A DNA stretch of 64,000 nt from Crystallibacter sulfonylureivorans_A. GTDB taxonomy: Bacteria; Actinomycetota; Actinomycetes; Actinomycetales; Micrococcaceae. Each line of letters opens with the position of its first letter. Within the stretch, counting starts at the first letter, position 1. The position numbers and the translations under genes were made by a program. The stretch lies in contig NZ_JBLKRT010000002.1 of the NCBI RefSeq assembly GCF_047607445.1, forward strand, positions 124,001 through 188,000, given 5' to 3'. Under the pieces are notes generated by a model. The model was not told where the DNA came from. It saw only the letters and a program-made list of their open reading frames with translations, and searched no databases. Positions 1 to 7,800 of the stretch are shown here, in pieces.

Positions 1-972
1 GGCAGCTTCAATCCGGACTTCATCGACCAACTGCGCGACGCCGCGCACCGCGTCGGTTTCTTCCAGATCATCGGCTACGGCGCTGCCGACGGCCAGGTGG
101 CGGGGCTCTTCGATGCGATCAAGCGCTTCTTCGAGCTGCCGCTGGACGAGCGGCTCAAGCTGGACAACCGGAATTCCCCGCACTTCCGCGGCTACACCCG
201 GATGGGCACCGAGCGGACCCAGGGCCGGGCCGATGCCCGCGAGCAGCTGGACTACTCGCCGGAGAGCGAGCCGGTCACCGACTACTCCGAGGACCAGAAG
301 TACTGGCTGCTGCGCGGCCCGAACCAGTGGCCGGACGCTGTGCAGCCGGACCTGCGCGAGAAGGCCATGGCCTGGGCCGAGCTCATGTCCTCGGTGGGCC
401 ACGACCTGCTGGCCGCCATCGGCGTCGGACTGGGCCTGCCGGCGGACTACTTCGACGAGCCGTTCGCGGACACCCCGCACTGGATGGGCAAGCTGGTGCA
501 CTACGTGGGCGGCGTCGTGGAGGAAGCCGGCGACCAGGGCGTGGGCATCCACGCCGACTACGGTTTCGTCACCCTGCTGCTGCAGGACATGGTGGGCGGT
601 CTGGAGGTCCGGCCGCCGGAGTCCGAGGAATGGCTGCCCGTGGAGCCGATCGAGGGCGCCTTGGTAGTGAACCTGGGCGAAATGCTTGAAGTGGCCACCG
701 ACGGCTACATCACCGCCACCATTCACCGCGTGCAGGCACCGCCGCCCGGCGTGGACCGCTACTCGGTGCCGTTCTTCTGGTCGCCGCGCCTGGACGCCGT
801 GATCGATCCGGTGCCGCTGCCGGACGAGCTCAAGGCCGAGTCCCGCGGACGCACCGACGACCCGACCAACCCGATGCTCTCCAGCTTCGGCGCCAACATG
901 CTCAAGGGCCGCCTCCGCGCCCACCCGGACGTCACCGAGAAGTACTACCCCGAACTCCTCGCCAAGAAGTAG
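1..972 (+). CDS. 2-oxoglutarate/Fe(II)-dependent oxygenase, isopenicillin-N-synthase-like (5' end outside window)
   Basis: The frame is open from base 1, so the N-terminus lies to the left; about 323 codons are visible. The left part matches the DIOX_N region (FFQIIGYG, then FFELPLDERLKL). The double-stranded beta-helix core carries the iron facial triad as H-A-D at about 550-558 and the His of IHRV at about 724-726. It is followed by R-Y-S at about 757-765, which binds the 2-oxoglutarate carboxylate. Proteins of this class in actinobacteria hydroxylate or desaturate small molecules, and the substrate cannot be read from sequence. The gene ends in TAG and is followed directly by REP-like repeats. 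Family assignment is firm; the role is unknown. Confidence 0.85.
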   Translation, partial: GSFNPDFIDQLRDAAHRVGFFQIIGYGAADGQVAGLFDAIKRFFELPLDERLKLDNRNSPHFRGYTRMGTERTQGRADAREQLDYSPESEPVTDYSEDQKYWLLRGPNQWPDAVQPDLREKAMAWAELMSSVGHDLLAAIGVGLGLPADYFDEPFADTPHWMGKLVHYVGGVVEEAGDQGVGIHADYGFVTLLLQDMVGGLEVRPPESEEWLPVEPIEGALVVNLGEMLEVATDGYITATIHRVQAPPPGVDRYSVPFFWSPRLDAVIDPVPLPDELKAESRGRTDDPTNPMLSSFGANMLKGRLRAHPDVTEKYYPELLAKK

Positions 973-1000
973 CCTGGCCCCTTTGGTCGACCACCTCCCC

Positions 1001-1139
1001 GGTGGTCGACCAAAGGCGCTCGCGCCTGCGCGGAGACCCGCCCCTCCCGGTGGTCGACAGGCGCTCGCGCCTGCGTGGAGACCCGGAGCCCCACCCCCGG
1101 TGGTCGACCAAGCGAGCGCCAGCGAGCGCGCGGAGACCC
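1001..1139. repeat. REP-like element cluster 1 (three copies)
   Basis: Three head-to-tail copies lie at 1001-1039, 1049-1083 and 1099-1139, with an inverted half copy (TGGTCGACCA) at about 984-993. Each copy has GGTGGTCGAC(CA), a GC-rich stem-loop such as AGGCGCTCGCGCCT, and a GGAGACCC tail. The leading TGGTCGACCA is itself a perfect palindrome. Related copies occur near 9.9, 37.9 and 42.9 kb. The copies fill the gap between the oxygenase gene and the DUF2236 gene. Confidence 0.8.
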
Positions 1140-1195
1140 GTGGAGACCCTCCGCGCAGCCCCACCCCTCCCGTACCCAACTGCCGCCCGCGCACC

Positions 1196-1210
1196 CATAA
1201 TGGCTCTGTG
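1196..1210 (+). promoter_or_regulatory. -10-like CATAAT just upstream of a GTG start (probable leaderless mRNA)
   Basis: CATAAT at 1196-1201 is followed after six bases by GTG at 1208-1210. No Shine-Dalgarno sequence lies between, so transcription would start at or next to the start codon. Leaderless mRNAs are common in actinobacteria. The inference rests on spacing only. Confidence 0.4.
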
Positions 1211-2113
1211 GGCAACATCTTGATCCGCTGGCGCGATGAATTGCGCGGCACGTTCGCCGGACAGAGCAAAACGGTCCCCCAATGGGAACTGGAGCTGGAG
1301 TATGGCGACGATGCGGGCTACTTCGCGCCGGATTCCGCAGTCTGGACGGTCCACCGCTCGATGACCACCCTGGTGGCGGGCATCCGCTCGCTACTCACGC
1401 AAACGCTGCACCCAGGGGCACTGGCCGGCGTCGATGACTTCTCCGCCTACCGCGAGGCACCGCTGGCCCGGCTGGCCAACACCATCCGGTGGATCTTCAC
1501 GGTCACCTACGGCGACACCGCCGCGGCGAAATCTGCCTGCGACCTGGTGCTGAACCTGCACGAACGCGTCCGCGGCACCTACACGGATGCTTCCGGCCAG
1601 CAGCAGGCCTACTACGCCAATGACCCGCATCTGCTGCGCTGGGTGCACCTGACCTTCACCGACGCCTTCGTCACCTCCCACCAGGCTTACGGCGGCCGGC
1701 TGCCCGGCGGGCCCGACCAGTATGTGGCCGAATGGGCCAAGGCCGGCGAACTGATGCAGGTTACCGATCCGCCCCTCACCTTCGCGGAACTGCGCACCCA
1801 ACTGGACAGCTACCGCCCGGAGCTCACCGCCTCGCCTGCCATGCAGGAAACAGTAGAGTTCGTCCGCCACCCGCCGTTGCCCCGCTCCCAACGGCTGGGC
1901 TACAGCATTCTGTTCGCCGCCGCCGTCGAAACCCTGCCCGAGGATTACCGCCGGCTGCTGGGGCTGCGGCCGAGCACTCCGCTGCCGCTGCGGATCCTGA
2001 TCAAGCCCGCCACCTGGCTGGTGCTCGGCGTCGTCCGGCTAGGCCTGAGCAAGACCGGCCCGAGCGAAGCCGCCGCACGCCGCCGACTCGCACGGCTCCG
2101 CCAGCAGGCCTGA
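1208..2113 (+). CDS. DUF2236 / MpaB-type oxygenase-family protein
   Basis: The 301-residue protein matches the DUF2236 (MpaB / rubber-oxygenase catalytic domain) family. It has the N-terminal substrate loop, a central helical core with the signature DPHLLRWVHLTFTDAF (about residues 137-152), and a C-terminal basic tail. In characterised relatives such as latex-clearing protein a histidine in the helical core binds heme b. The His of WVH is the natural candidate here but this is not proven. GTG 1208 was chosen because the open frame upstream of it runs through the REP repeats and because of the adjacent -10 box. The substrate is unknown. Confidence 0.75.
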   Translation: MGNILIRWRDELRGTFAGQSKTVPQWELELEYGDDAGYFAPDSAVWTVHRSMTTLVAGIRSLLTQTLHPGALAGVDDFSAYREAPLARLANTIRWIFTVTYGDTAAAKSACDLVLNLHERVRGTYTDASGQQQAYYANDPHLLRWVHLTFTDAFVTSHQAYGGRLPGGPDQYVAEWAKAGELMQVTDPPLTFAELRTQLDSYRPELTASPAMQETVEFVRHPPLPRSQRLGYSILFAAAVETLPEDYRRLLGLRPSTPLPLRILIKPATWLVLGVVRLGLSKTGPSEAAARRRLARLRQQA

Positions 2114-2157
2114 CCGCGCCGAGAGATCGCCGCCTCGCGCTCGGCACTCCGGCCGCA

Positions 2158-2265
2158 ACTGTCCATGTTTTGGCGACCGCCGAAACAAACCCGCAGGTCA
2201 GAGCCTGATGCGTCTCCAAAACTTGGACAGTTATCGCTGAACGTGGACAGCTGTCACCGAACCTG
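2158..2265. mobile_element. possible remnant of IS21-family element ends
   Basis: CTGTCCATGTTTTGG at about 2159-2173 is an inverted partner (14 of 15) of CCAAAACTTGGACAG at about 2216-2230. The right side then holds two spaced direct repeats, GGACAGTTATCGCTGAAC and GGACAGCTGTCACCGAAC. Multiple short terminal repeats beginning with TGTCC are typical of IS21-family ends. Only about 40 bp lie between the ends and no istA/istB is present. If correct, this is a collapsed element or a MITE-like derivative. Confidence 0.4.
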
Positions 2266-2302
2266 GGCCACCGCAGACGGAGCTAGCCGCCGGGTGCGCC
2301 CT

Positions 2303-2338
2303 TCGGCGGCGAGCACGGCCGTCGTGATTAAGGCGAGC
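2303..2338. repeat. left copy of a direct repeat flanking a two-gene cassette
   Basis: The stretch beginning GGCGGCGAGCACGGCCGTCG and ending AAGGCGAGCGC recurs with few differences at 3188-3223. The two copies bracket the winged-helix regulator and membrane protein genes at 2348-3116. It could be a duplication scar or part of a dispersed repeat. Confidence 0.5.
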
Positions 2339-2347
2339 GCTGAACGA

Positions 2348-2671
2348 TTAGGTCGCCGCGTCACCGGCAATCTTCCGGAGGGCCCGGACGTGCGCGTCGA
2401 ATGCCTTACGTCCGGCTCGGGAGAGCGACAGCCACATCACCCGACGGGCATCACGCCGGTCCGCGGACGCCGCCTTGTCCGAGACCACATAGCCAGCCGC
2501 AACCAAGGTCTTCACGTGCTTGGACAGCGTGGCATCGGAAACATCCAGCGCATCCCGGAGAACGGCAAAATCGAGCCGGTCGACGGGTCGGAGAAGTCCG
2601 CAGATGCGCAGACGCAGCGGCGCATGGATAATCTCGTCGAAGCGCGCCTCATCCACGACGGAGGTTCTCAA
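2348..2671 (-). CDS. small winged-helix transcriptional regulator (MarR/ArsR-like)
   Basis: The protein is at most 107 residues and is almost entirely one winged-helix domain. It has a helix-turn-helix with DALDVSDATLSKHVKTLVAAGYV (about residues 40-62 in pieces) and a wing containing DRRDARRVMWLSLSRAGRKAF. This shape fits the short HTH_27-type regulators that partner membrane proteins in actinobacteria. The frame begins with TTG at 2671; a GTG at 2656 is an alternative and would overlap the upstream TGA by only eight bases. It is translationally linked to the membrane-protein gene before it and probably autoregulates through the inverted repeat at 3119-3142. Confidence 0.75.
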   Translation of the reverse strand: MRTSVVDEARFDEIIHAPLRLRICGLLRPVDRLDFAVLRDALDVSDATLSKHVKTLVAAGYVVSDKAASADRRDARRVMWLSLSRAGRKAFDAHVRALRKIAGDAAT

Positions 2672-3116
2672 CCGCAGAACGGTAGGCCGCTCCGGCCAAC
2701 CACGTCGTTACGGCGAACGCCACGACGCTAGTAAGGGCGACGCTCCAGTGCAGGCCAAAGGAAACCAGCCCGAGAGAAACACTGAACAACACGAGGCAGG
2801 TGACCACGATCCCGACGACAGCCAGTCCGGCACGCGTCCCCATGCTCCGGAATCGGACGCCGGTTTCCCGGTGGATCAGATAAACGACCACGAGAGCTAC
2901 GGCCAGTGCCATCCAACCCATCGTCGGCGGTTCGTATCCCTCACCGGGCGACGTCCCTGCCGCCGAGCCGACCCACCACGCCGCCACGCCTCCGAATCCG
3001 GCGAGAAGCGGCCAAGGAACGCGGATAACCTCCGCAAGCCGATCCCGGTCGGCCGAAAGTTCGTTTAATGCCTCTATGGCCTCGCGACGCGACCGCCCCT
3101 GAAAATCACTTTCCAT
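2649..3116 (-). CDS. four-helix integral membrane protein, partner of the adjacent regulator
   Basis: This 155-residue protein starts with an acidic/basic soluble segment (MESDFQGRSRREAIEAL). Four hydrophobic segments follow at about residues 34-52, 66-82, 94-117 and 119-143, and it ends in a basic tail. No catalytic motif is visible. Its 3' end overlaps the start of the regulator gene, so the two form one operon. Small regulator plus membrane-protein pairs of this design are common in Gram-positives, but no function can be assigned. The ATG follows a TAATAT box by nine bases without a Shine-Dalgarno sequence, suggesting a leaderless or nearly leaderless mRNA. Confidence 0.7.
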   Translation of the reverse strand: MESDFQGRSRREAIEALNELSADRDRLAEVIRVPWPLLAGFGGVAAWWVGSAAGTSPGEGYEPPTMGWMALAVALVVVYLIHRETGVRFRSMGTRAGLAVVGIVVTCLVLFSVSLGLVSFGLHWSVALTSVVAFAVTTWLAGAAYRSAVENLRRG

Positions 3117-3118
3117 AC

Positions 3119-3142
3119 CGGAAAGATATTAGATTCTTTCCG
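3119..3142 (-). promoter_or_regulatory. inverted repeat over the -10 box of the membrane protein/regulator operon
   Basis: CGGAAAGA (3119-3126) and TCTTTCCG (3135-3142) are perfect 8-bp arms around TATTAGAT. Read on the minus strand the centre holds TAATAT, a good -10 box, nine bases from the ATG at 3116. A symmetric site over the promoter of an operon that encodes its own winged-helix regulator is a natural autorepression operator. This is inferred from position only. Confidence 0.5.
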
Positions 3143-3187
3143 CCATGGCAAGTGATTGCTGATTCAAACATCCACTGCGCGGCTTTC

Positions 3188-3223
3188 CAGCGGGCGGCGA
3201 GCACAGCGCCGTGAATAAGGCGA
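3188..3223. repeat. right copy of the direct repeat flanking the two-gene cassette
   Basis: This copy starts GGCGGCGAGCACAGCGCCGT and ends AAGGCGAGCGCC, near-identical to 2303-2338. It lies between the membrane-protein promoter and the tRNA-Ser terminator. Confidence 0.5.
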
Positions 3224-3249
3224 GCGCCGTCGTCGTCGTTAAAGAGAAA

Positions 3250-3286
3250 CAGCGGCCCCGGTCTGCAGTGCAGATCGGGGCCGCTG
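3250..3286 (-). terminator. intrinsic terminator of tRNA-Ser
   Basis: Arms CAGCGGCCCCGGTCTGCA (3250-3267) and TGCAGATCGGGGCCGCTG (3269-3286) pair over 18 positions with one G-T. On the minus strand the hairpin follows the tRNA 3' end by four bases and is followed by TTTCTCTTT. This is a clear Rho-independent terminator. Confidence 0.85.
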
Positions 3287-3290
3287 TTCT

Positions 3291-3378
3291 TGGCGGAGGA
3301 TGGGGGATTTGAACCCCCGAGGGCGTGAACCCAACACGCGTTCCAGGCGTGCGCCATAGGCCGCTAGGCGAATCCTCC
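3291..3378 (-). tRNA. tRNA-Ser (anticodon GGA)
   Basis: On the minus strand the acceptor stem is GGAGGAT / ATCCTCC. The anticodon stem CACGC / GCGTG encloses the loop CTGGAAC with anticodon GGA. A long variable arm (GGGTTCACGCCC) marks a type II tRNA, and the T-arm is GGGGGTTCAAATCCCCC. CCA is encoded at 3293-3291. The anticodon reads UCC and UCU. A strong terminator follows. Confidence 0.95.
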
Positions 3379-3627
3379 AGATGTTTGCTCACAAGAGCAG
3401 ATACCAGAGTACCCGAAACCCGTCCGATCTGCCGAATCGGGCAGGTAGGGAGCAGGTCGCCTGCAGGCGCTAAACCGGCCACGGCCGGGGTCGCCGAAAG
3501 GAATTCTGCTCCGGCCGGATGTATCCGCCGGCCGGCTCTGGAAGCCTGAATCCGGCAGTGGCAAAATGTCGCCATAGAAAAGGTGAACGGCTCAGGGGAA
3601 GCCTTCATCCGAGGGGAATGAGGCGTC
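3379..3627. other. intergenic region between divergent tRNA-Ser and the cyclase-like gene
   Basis: About 250 bases hold the promoters of tRNA-Ser (minus) and of the gene at 3628 (plus). No RNA, repeat or convincing small gene was seen. A purine-rich GAGGGGAATGAGG just before 3628 is the likely ribosome-binding region. Confidence 0.4.
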
Positions 3628-4635
3628 GTGGCTACCGCTCCGGAGTCCATTAACGGCAGCGCCCCATCGGCGCGCATAGTGGACTGGCTGCTGGCCGGAG
3701 ACCCGTCGATCCGGTTCCAGACCCTGCGCGATCTGTGCGATGCGCCGGAGCCTGAGGTGGCCAAGGCGCAGGCCGATATTCCGGGCAACGGCTGGGGTGC
3801 GCTGCTCCTCCAGGCCCAGGATCCGGACGGCAGTTGGGGCGGCGGCCTGTACAACCCCAAGTGGACGTCCACCATGTTCACATTGCTGTTGCTGCACTGG
3901 CTGGGCCTGCAGCCCGGGCACCCGCAGGCCGTTTCCGGGTGTCTGCGGCTGCTGGACGGGGCGGAATACTTCGACGGCGGTATCGACTTTGGGCGGCATC
4001 CGCAGCGGGCCGAGAACTGCGTCACCGCGATGGCCGTGCTGGTCTGCTCCGAGCTGGGGCAGCGGTTGGACGGCGATTCACGGATAGACGACGCCGTGAA
4101 TTGGCTGCTGGCGGAGGAACTCGCCGACGGCGGCTGGAACTGCGAGCCCCACACTTCGCCGGACAAGCACGGCTCCTTCCACACCACCATCAGCACACTG
4201 GAGGCGCTGGCCGCCTACCGGCACAGCGGCGGCCCGCTCCCGGTGGCTGCAGCCGAGGCCCGGGGCCGGGAGTTCCTGCTGATGCATTCGCTCTACCGTT
4301 CGCACCGCACCGGTTCGGTGGCCCATCCCACGCTGGCCCAGTTCCGGTTCCCGCCGCAATGGCACTTCGACATTCTGCGCGGGCTGGAGTATTTTCGCGC
4401 CGAACGCTGCCCGCAGGATGACCGGATGTCGATGGCCGTCCAGTCGATCGCTTCCCACCAGCGGACACCGGGCAACTGGGGCGGCTACCGGCCGTACCCG
4501 GGGCGGATGTGGTTCCGCTGGACGCCCGAGGACATCAGCCGCTGGGCCACGCTCCGCTGCGCCCGGGTGCTGCGTTGGTGGGACGCCGCCGGCCCGGCTC
4601 CCGTTGATTTCGGGACGCCGTCCGGAGTCGGGTAG
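3628..4635 (+). CDS. squalene-cyclase / prenyltransferase-repeat protein
   Basis: The 335-residue protein is built from alpha-toroid repeats with QW-like motifs: QDPDGSWGGG (about residues 64-73), DGGWNCE (about 168-174) and QRTPGNWGG (about 275-283). These are typical of terpene cyclases and prenyltransferase beta subunits. It is about half the length of a true squalene-hopene cyclase and no DXDD catalytic motif is seen, so cyclase chemistry is doubtful. A stand-alone (alpha/alpha)6-barrel protein is the safer description. The start is GTG 3628 behind a GAGG-type ribosome-binding site. The stop abuts the SRP RNA promoter. Confidence 0.7.
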   Translation: MATAPESINGSAPSARIVDWLLAGDPSIRFQTLRDLCDAPEPEVAKAQADIPGNGWGALLLQAQDPDGSWGGGLYNPKWTSTMFTLLLLHWLGLQPGHPQAVSGCLRLLDGAEYFDGGIDFGRHPQRAENCVTAMAVLVCSELGQRLDGDSRIDDAVNWLLAEELADGGWNCEPHTSPDKHGSFHTTISTLEALAAYRHSGGPLPVAAAEARGREFLLMHSLYRSHRTGSVAHPTLAQFRFPPQWHFDILRGLEYFRAERCPQDDRMSMAVQSIASHQRTPGNWGGYRPYPGRMWFRWTPEDISRWATLRCARVLRWWDAAGPAPVDFGTPSGVG

Positions 4636-4645
4636 ACTATTCGTC

Positions 4646-4732
4646 GGCCCCTCATGCGGTGTCATCCTGTGAACTCCCCCAGGACCGGAAGGTAGCAAGG
4701 GTAAGCGGGCTCTGTCAGGTGCATGAGGGGTC
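4646..4732 (+). ncRNA. ffs: signal recognition particle RNA, bacterial small type
   Basis: Complementary ends GGCCCCTCATGC and GCATGAGGGGTC close a long hairpin. Its apical part carries the universal SRP domain IV signature CAGGACCGGAAGGTAGCAAG, with the GGAA tetraloop and the asymmetric loop that binds Ffh. SRP RNA directly upstream of dnaX is a conserved arrangement in many bacteria. The size of about 87 bases fits the small 4.5S-like form. Confidence 0.9.
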
Positions 4733-4815
4733 TTTACTTATCCCCGCCTGCTGCCTATCCCCAGCCCCGGCGCTCCGGCGTGCGAGGGCCCAGTTTCAAC
4801 CGATAGGGTTTCATC

Positions 4816-7800
4816 GTGAGTACAGCCCTTTACCGTCGCTACCGCCCGGACACTTTCGCGGACGTTATCGGGCAGGAACACGTCACCCATCCGCTGATGG
4901 CGGCACTGCAGAAGAACCGCGTCAACCACGCCTACCTGTTCTCCGGCCCGCGCGGTTGCGGCAAGACCACCTCCGCCCGAATTTTGGCCCGCTGCCTGAA
5001 CTGCGCCGAAGGCCCCACCCCCACGCCGTGCGGTACGTGCGACTCCTGCGTTGAACTGGGCCGCGGCGGTCCCGGCAGCCTGGACGTCATCGAGATCGAC
5101 GCCGCGTCGCACGGCGGCGTCGACGACGCCCGCGACCTGCGCGAGCGGGCCACCTTCGCCCCGGTGCGCGACCGCTACAAGATCTTCATCATCGACGAGG
5201 CCCATATGGTCACGCCCGCCGGCTTCAACGCGCTGCTGAAAATCGTCGAAGAGCCGCCGGAACACATCAAGTTCATCTTCGCCACCACCGAGCCGGACAA
5301 GGTCATCGGCACCATCCGCTCGCGCACCCACCACTACCCGTTCCGGCTGGTCCCGCCGGAGCCGCTGATGCAGTACCTGGAGCTGCTCTGCCAGCAGGAG
5401 AACGTGCCGGTTGCGCCCGGCGTGCTCTCGCTGGTGATCCGGGCGGGCGGCGGTTCGGTCCGCGACTCGTTGTCCGTGCTGGACCAGCTGATGGCCGGCG
5501 CCGGGCCTGCCGGGCTGGACTACGAACTGGCCGTCTCGCTACTCGGCTACACCCACGCTTCGCTGCTCGACGACGTCGTCGACGCCTTCGCGGCGGCAGA
5601 CGCGTCCACGGTGTTCAGCGCGGTGGACCGCGTGGTGCAGACCGGTCACGACCCGCGCCGCTTCGTCGAAGACCTGCTGGAGCGCTTCCGAGACCTGATC
5701 ATTGTCCGGGCCATGCCGGAGAGCGCCCACGCCATCCTGCGCGGCGTCCCGGAGGACCAGATCGCCCGGATGCAGACCCAGGCCAACCAGATGGGTGCCT
5801 CCGAGCTTTCCCGCGCCGCGGACATCACCAACCAAGCGCTGACCGAGATGACCGGTGCCACCTCGCCGCGCCTGCATCTGGAACTGCTCTGCGCGCGGAT
5901 CCTGCTGCCCGCCGCCGACCAGGGCGAGCAAGGCGTCGCCGCCCGGGTGGACCGGATCGAACGCCGGCTCAGCTACGGCGGAGCCCCGGTGTCTGCCCCG
6001 CTCGACCAGGGCCAGGCACCGGTCGCCCACGCTGCCGCAGAACCCGCGCTCTCCGGGCCGGCTGCTGCCCGCGCCGCACTCCGCGGAGCCAACGCCCACA
6101 AGGCGCAGGCGCAGGCGCAGGAGCCCGCTCAGGCCCCGGCGTCAGTCCCCGCCTCAACCACGCCTGGATCTCCGCGCCCGGACGCCGAGCGCATCACTCC
6201 CCCGCGGGTGAGCACCGCCGATTGGCCGCGGGAGGACCAGCAGGCTCCGGCCTCTTCCGCCAACACCACCCAGCCGGCGGCGCAATCTGCCGCACAGCAC
6301 GACGGCGGAGCTCCCGCCGCTTCCAGCCACACCGCACCTGCGTCTTCGGGAACCTTCGGATCCCCGGATTCAGCCGCCGCGTCCGGCGCCGCGCCGTCCG
6401 CTGGCGCGGATACTTCGGCGCCGGTGTCTTCGGCTTCGGCTGCTGCCGCGCCCGCCGGACCCGGCACGCCGTCCGGCGGCGCGGCGGGCGCCGAGGCCGG
6501 CCCCGCCGTCCCGGCGTCAGTTTTCGGAAACCCGCGCGACGCGGGCCGGGGAGACGCTGGGGTGAAGCGACCGTCCGACACTGCCAGCCCACAATCGAGT
6601 GCCCCCAACGCCTCAACTGCTTCCGCGGCCGATTGGGGCGGCACGTGGGGTGCTATGCCGGAACCGGCCCCCGCGCCGGAGAAGCCCGCCACCCCCGCGC
6701 CCGCATCGGCGAACCCGGCTGCACCGTCCGCGGCCCAGCAGGCCGGGGCACCGCAGGTCGGAACCCAGCAGGCTGGAACCCAGCAGGCTGGAACTCAGCA
6801 GGGCGAAACGCCGGGCCAGCAGCGGCAGGCACCGCGGCAGCCCCAGGGTCATCCTGACGCGCCGCAGCATCCGGCACAGGCAGCACCAGCCGCCCAGCAG
6901 CCGTCCCGTCCGGAACCAGCCGCAGCACCGCAGCAGCCGTCGCGGCAGGAGCAAGCTGCACCGCAGGCGTCCGCCCCGCGGCAGGACCAGGCTGCCCCGC
7001 AGGCCTCGGGCCAAATCGAGATGATCCGCCGAGCTTGGCCAGAGATCCTGAGCACCCTCAGCGGCATCCGCAAGGTGACCTGGATGAACGTGAGCGCCAA
7101 TGCGTCGCCGCTCAGCCTCGACGGCTCGGCGCTCACGCTCGGTTTCAAGAACCAGGGTTCTGCAACAAACTTCGGCAACGGTGACCACGCGGAGAATCTG
7201 CGGCAGGCCATCCAGCAGGTCCTCGGCATGGATCTGCGGATCCTGACCGTGGAAGATGCTTCGGTGACAGCGGGTGAGTCCAGCCCAAAAGTACCAACTA
7301 GCCGGCAGCAGCCGGCAGACGGTGGATGGTCCGCCAACACCGCTACGGTAAGCGCGCCAGCGTCGGCAGAATCAGACCCCGCCCCCGCGGTCGCGCCGAT
7401 GTCCCCGGCGCCGGGGGCCCCGCAGCCTGCCCCCAGTCCTGCCCCTTCACCAGTCGCATCGGTCGCTGGCGGGTGGCAGTCGCCGTCGTCCTCTGCCGGA
7501 GCTTCCGAGCCGGGAACTGCCGCTTCACCTGAATCGCCCGCCTCCCCCACTCCGGCTGATGCTGGTTATTCCGCTCCCAGCGGGATCTCAGCATCAACTG
7601 CGCCGTCCGCAGGCAGCGGCGATTCGGCGCCCACGGCCATGTCTGCCCACAGCGGCAGCTCAGCGGCCTCCGGTTGGTCCGCCGCATCGGCGGCGTCGGG
7701 TGCGTCAGCACCCAGCGGCATGTCCGGGGCCACTGCGGCCTCTGCGCCGTCGGCCGATTCACCGAACAGCGCCTCCGGCAACGGGCAACGGCCTCCGGCT

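Noticed and set aside
1001..1139. CRISPR array
   Set aside because: Repeats number two or three per locus, are spaced irregularly by 10-20 bases, and have no cas genes nearby.
1..2113. Secondary-metabolite cluster from the 2-oxoglutarate oxygenase and MpaB-type genes
   Set aside because: No synthase or carrier gene is adjacent within the window, and the two genes are separated by REP-like repeats.
3291..3378. Genomic island integrated at tRNA-Ser
   Set aside because: No integrase and no duplicated tRNA 3' end were found; only the local direct repeats hint at rearrangement.
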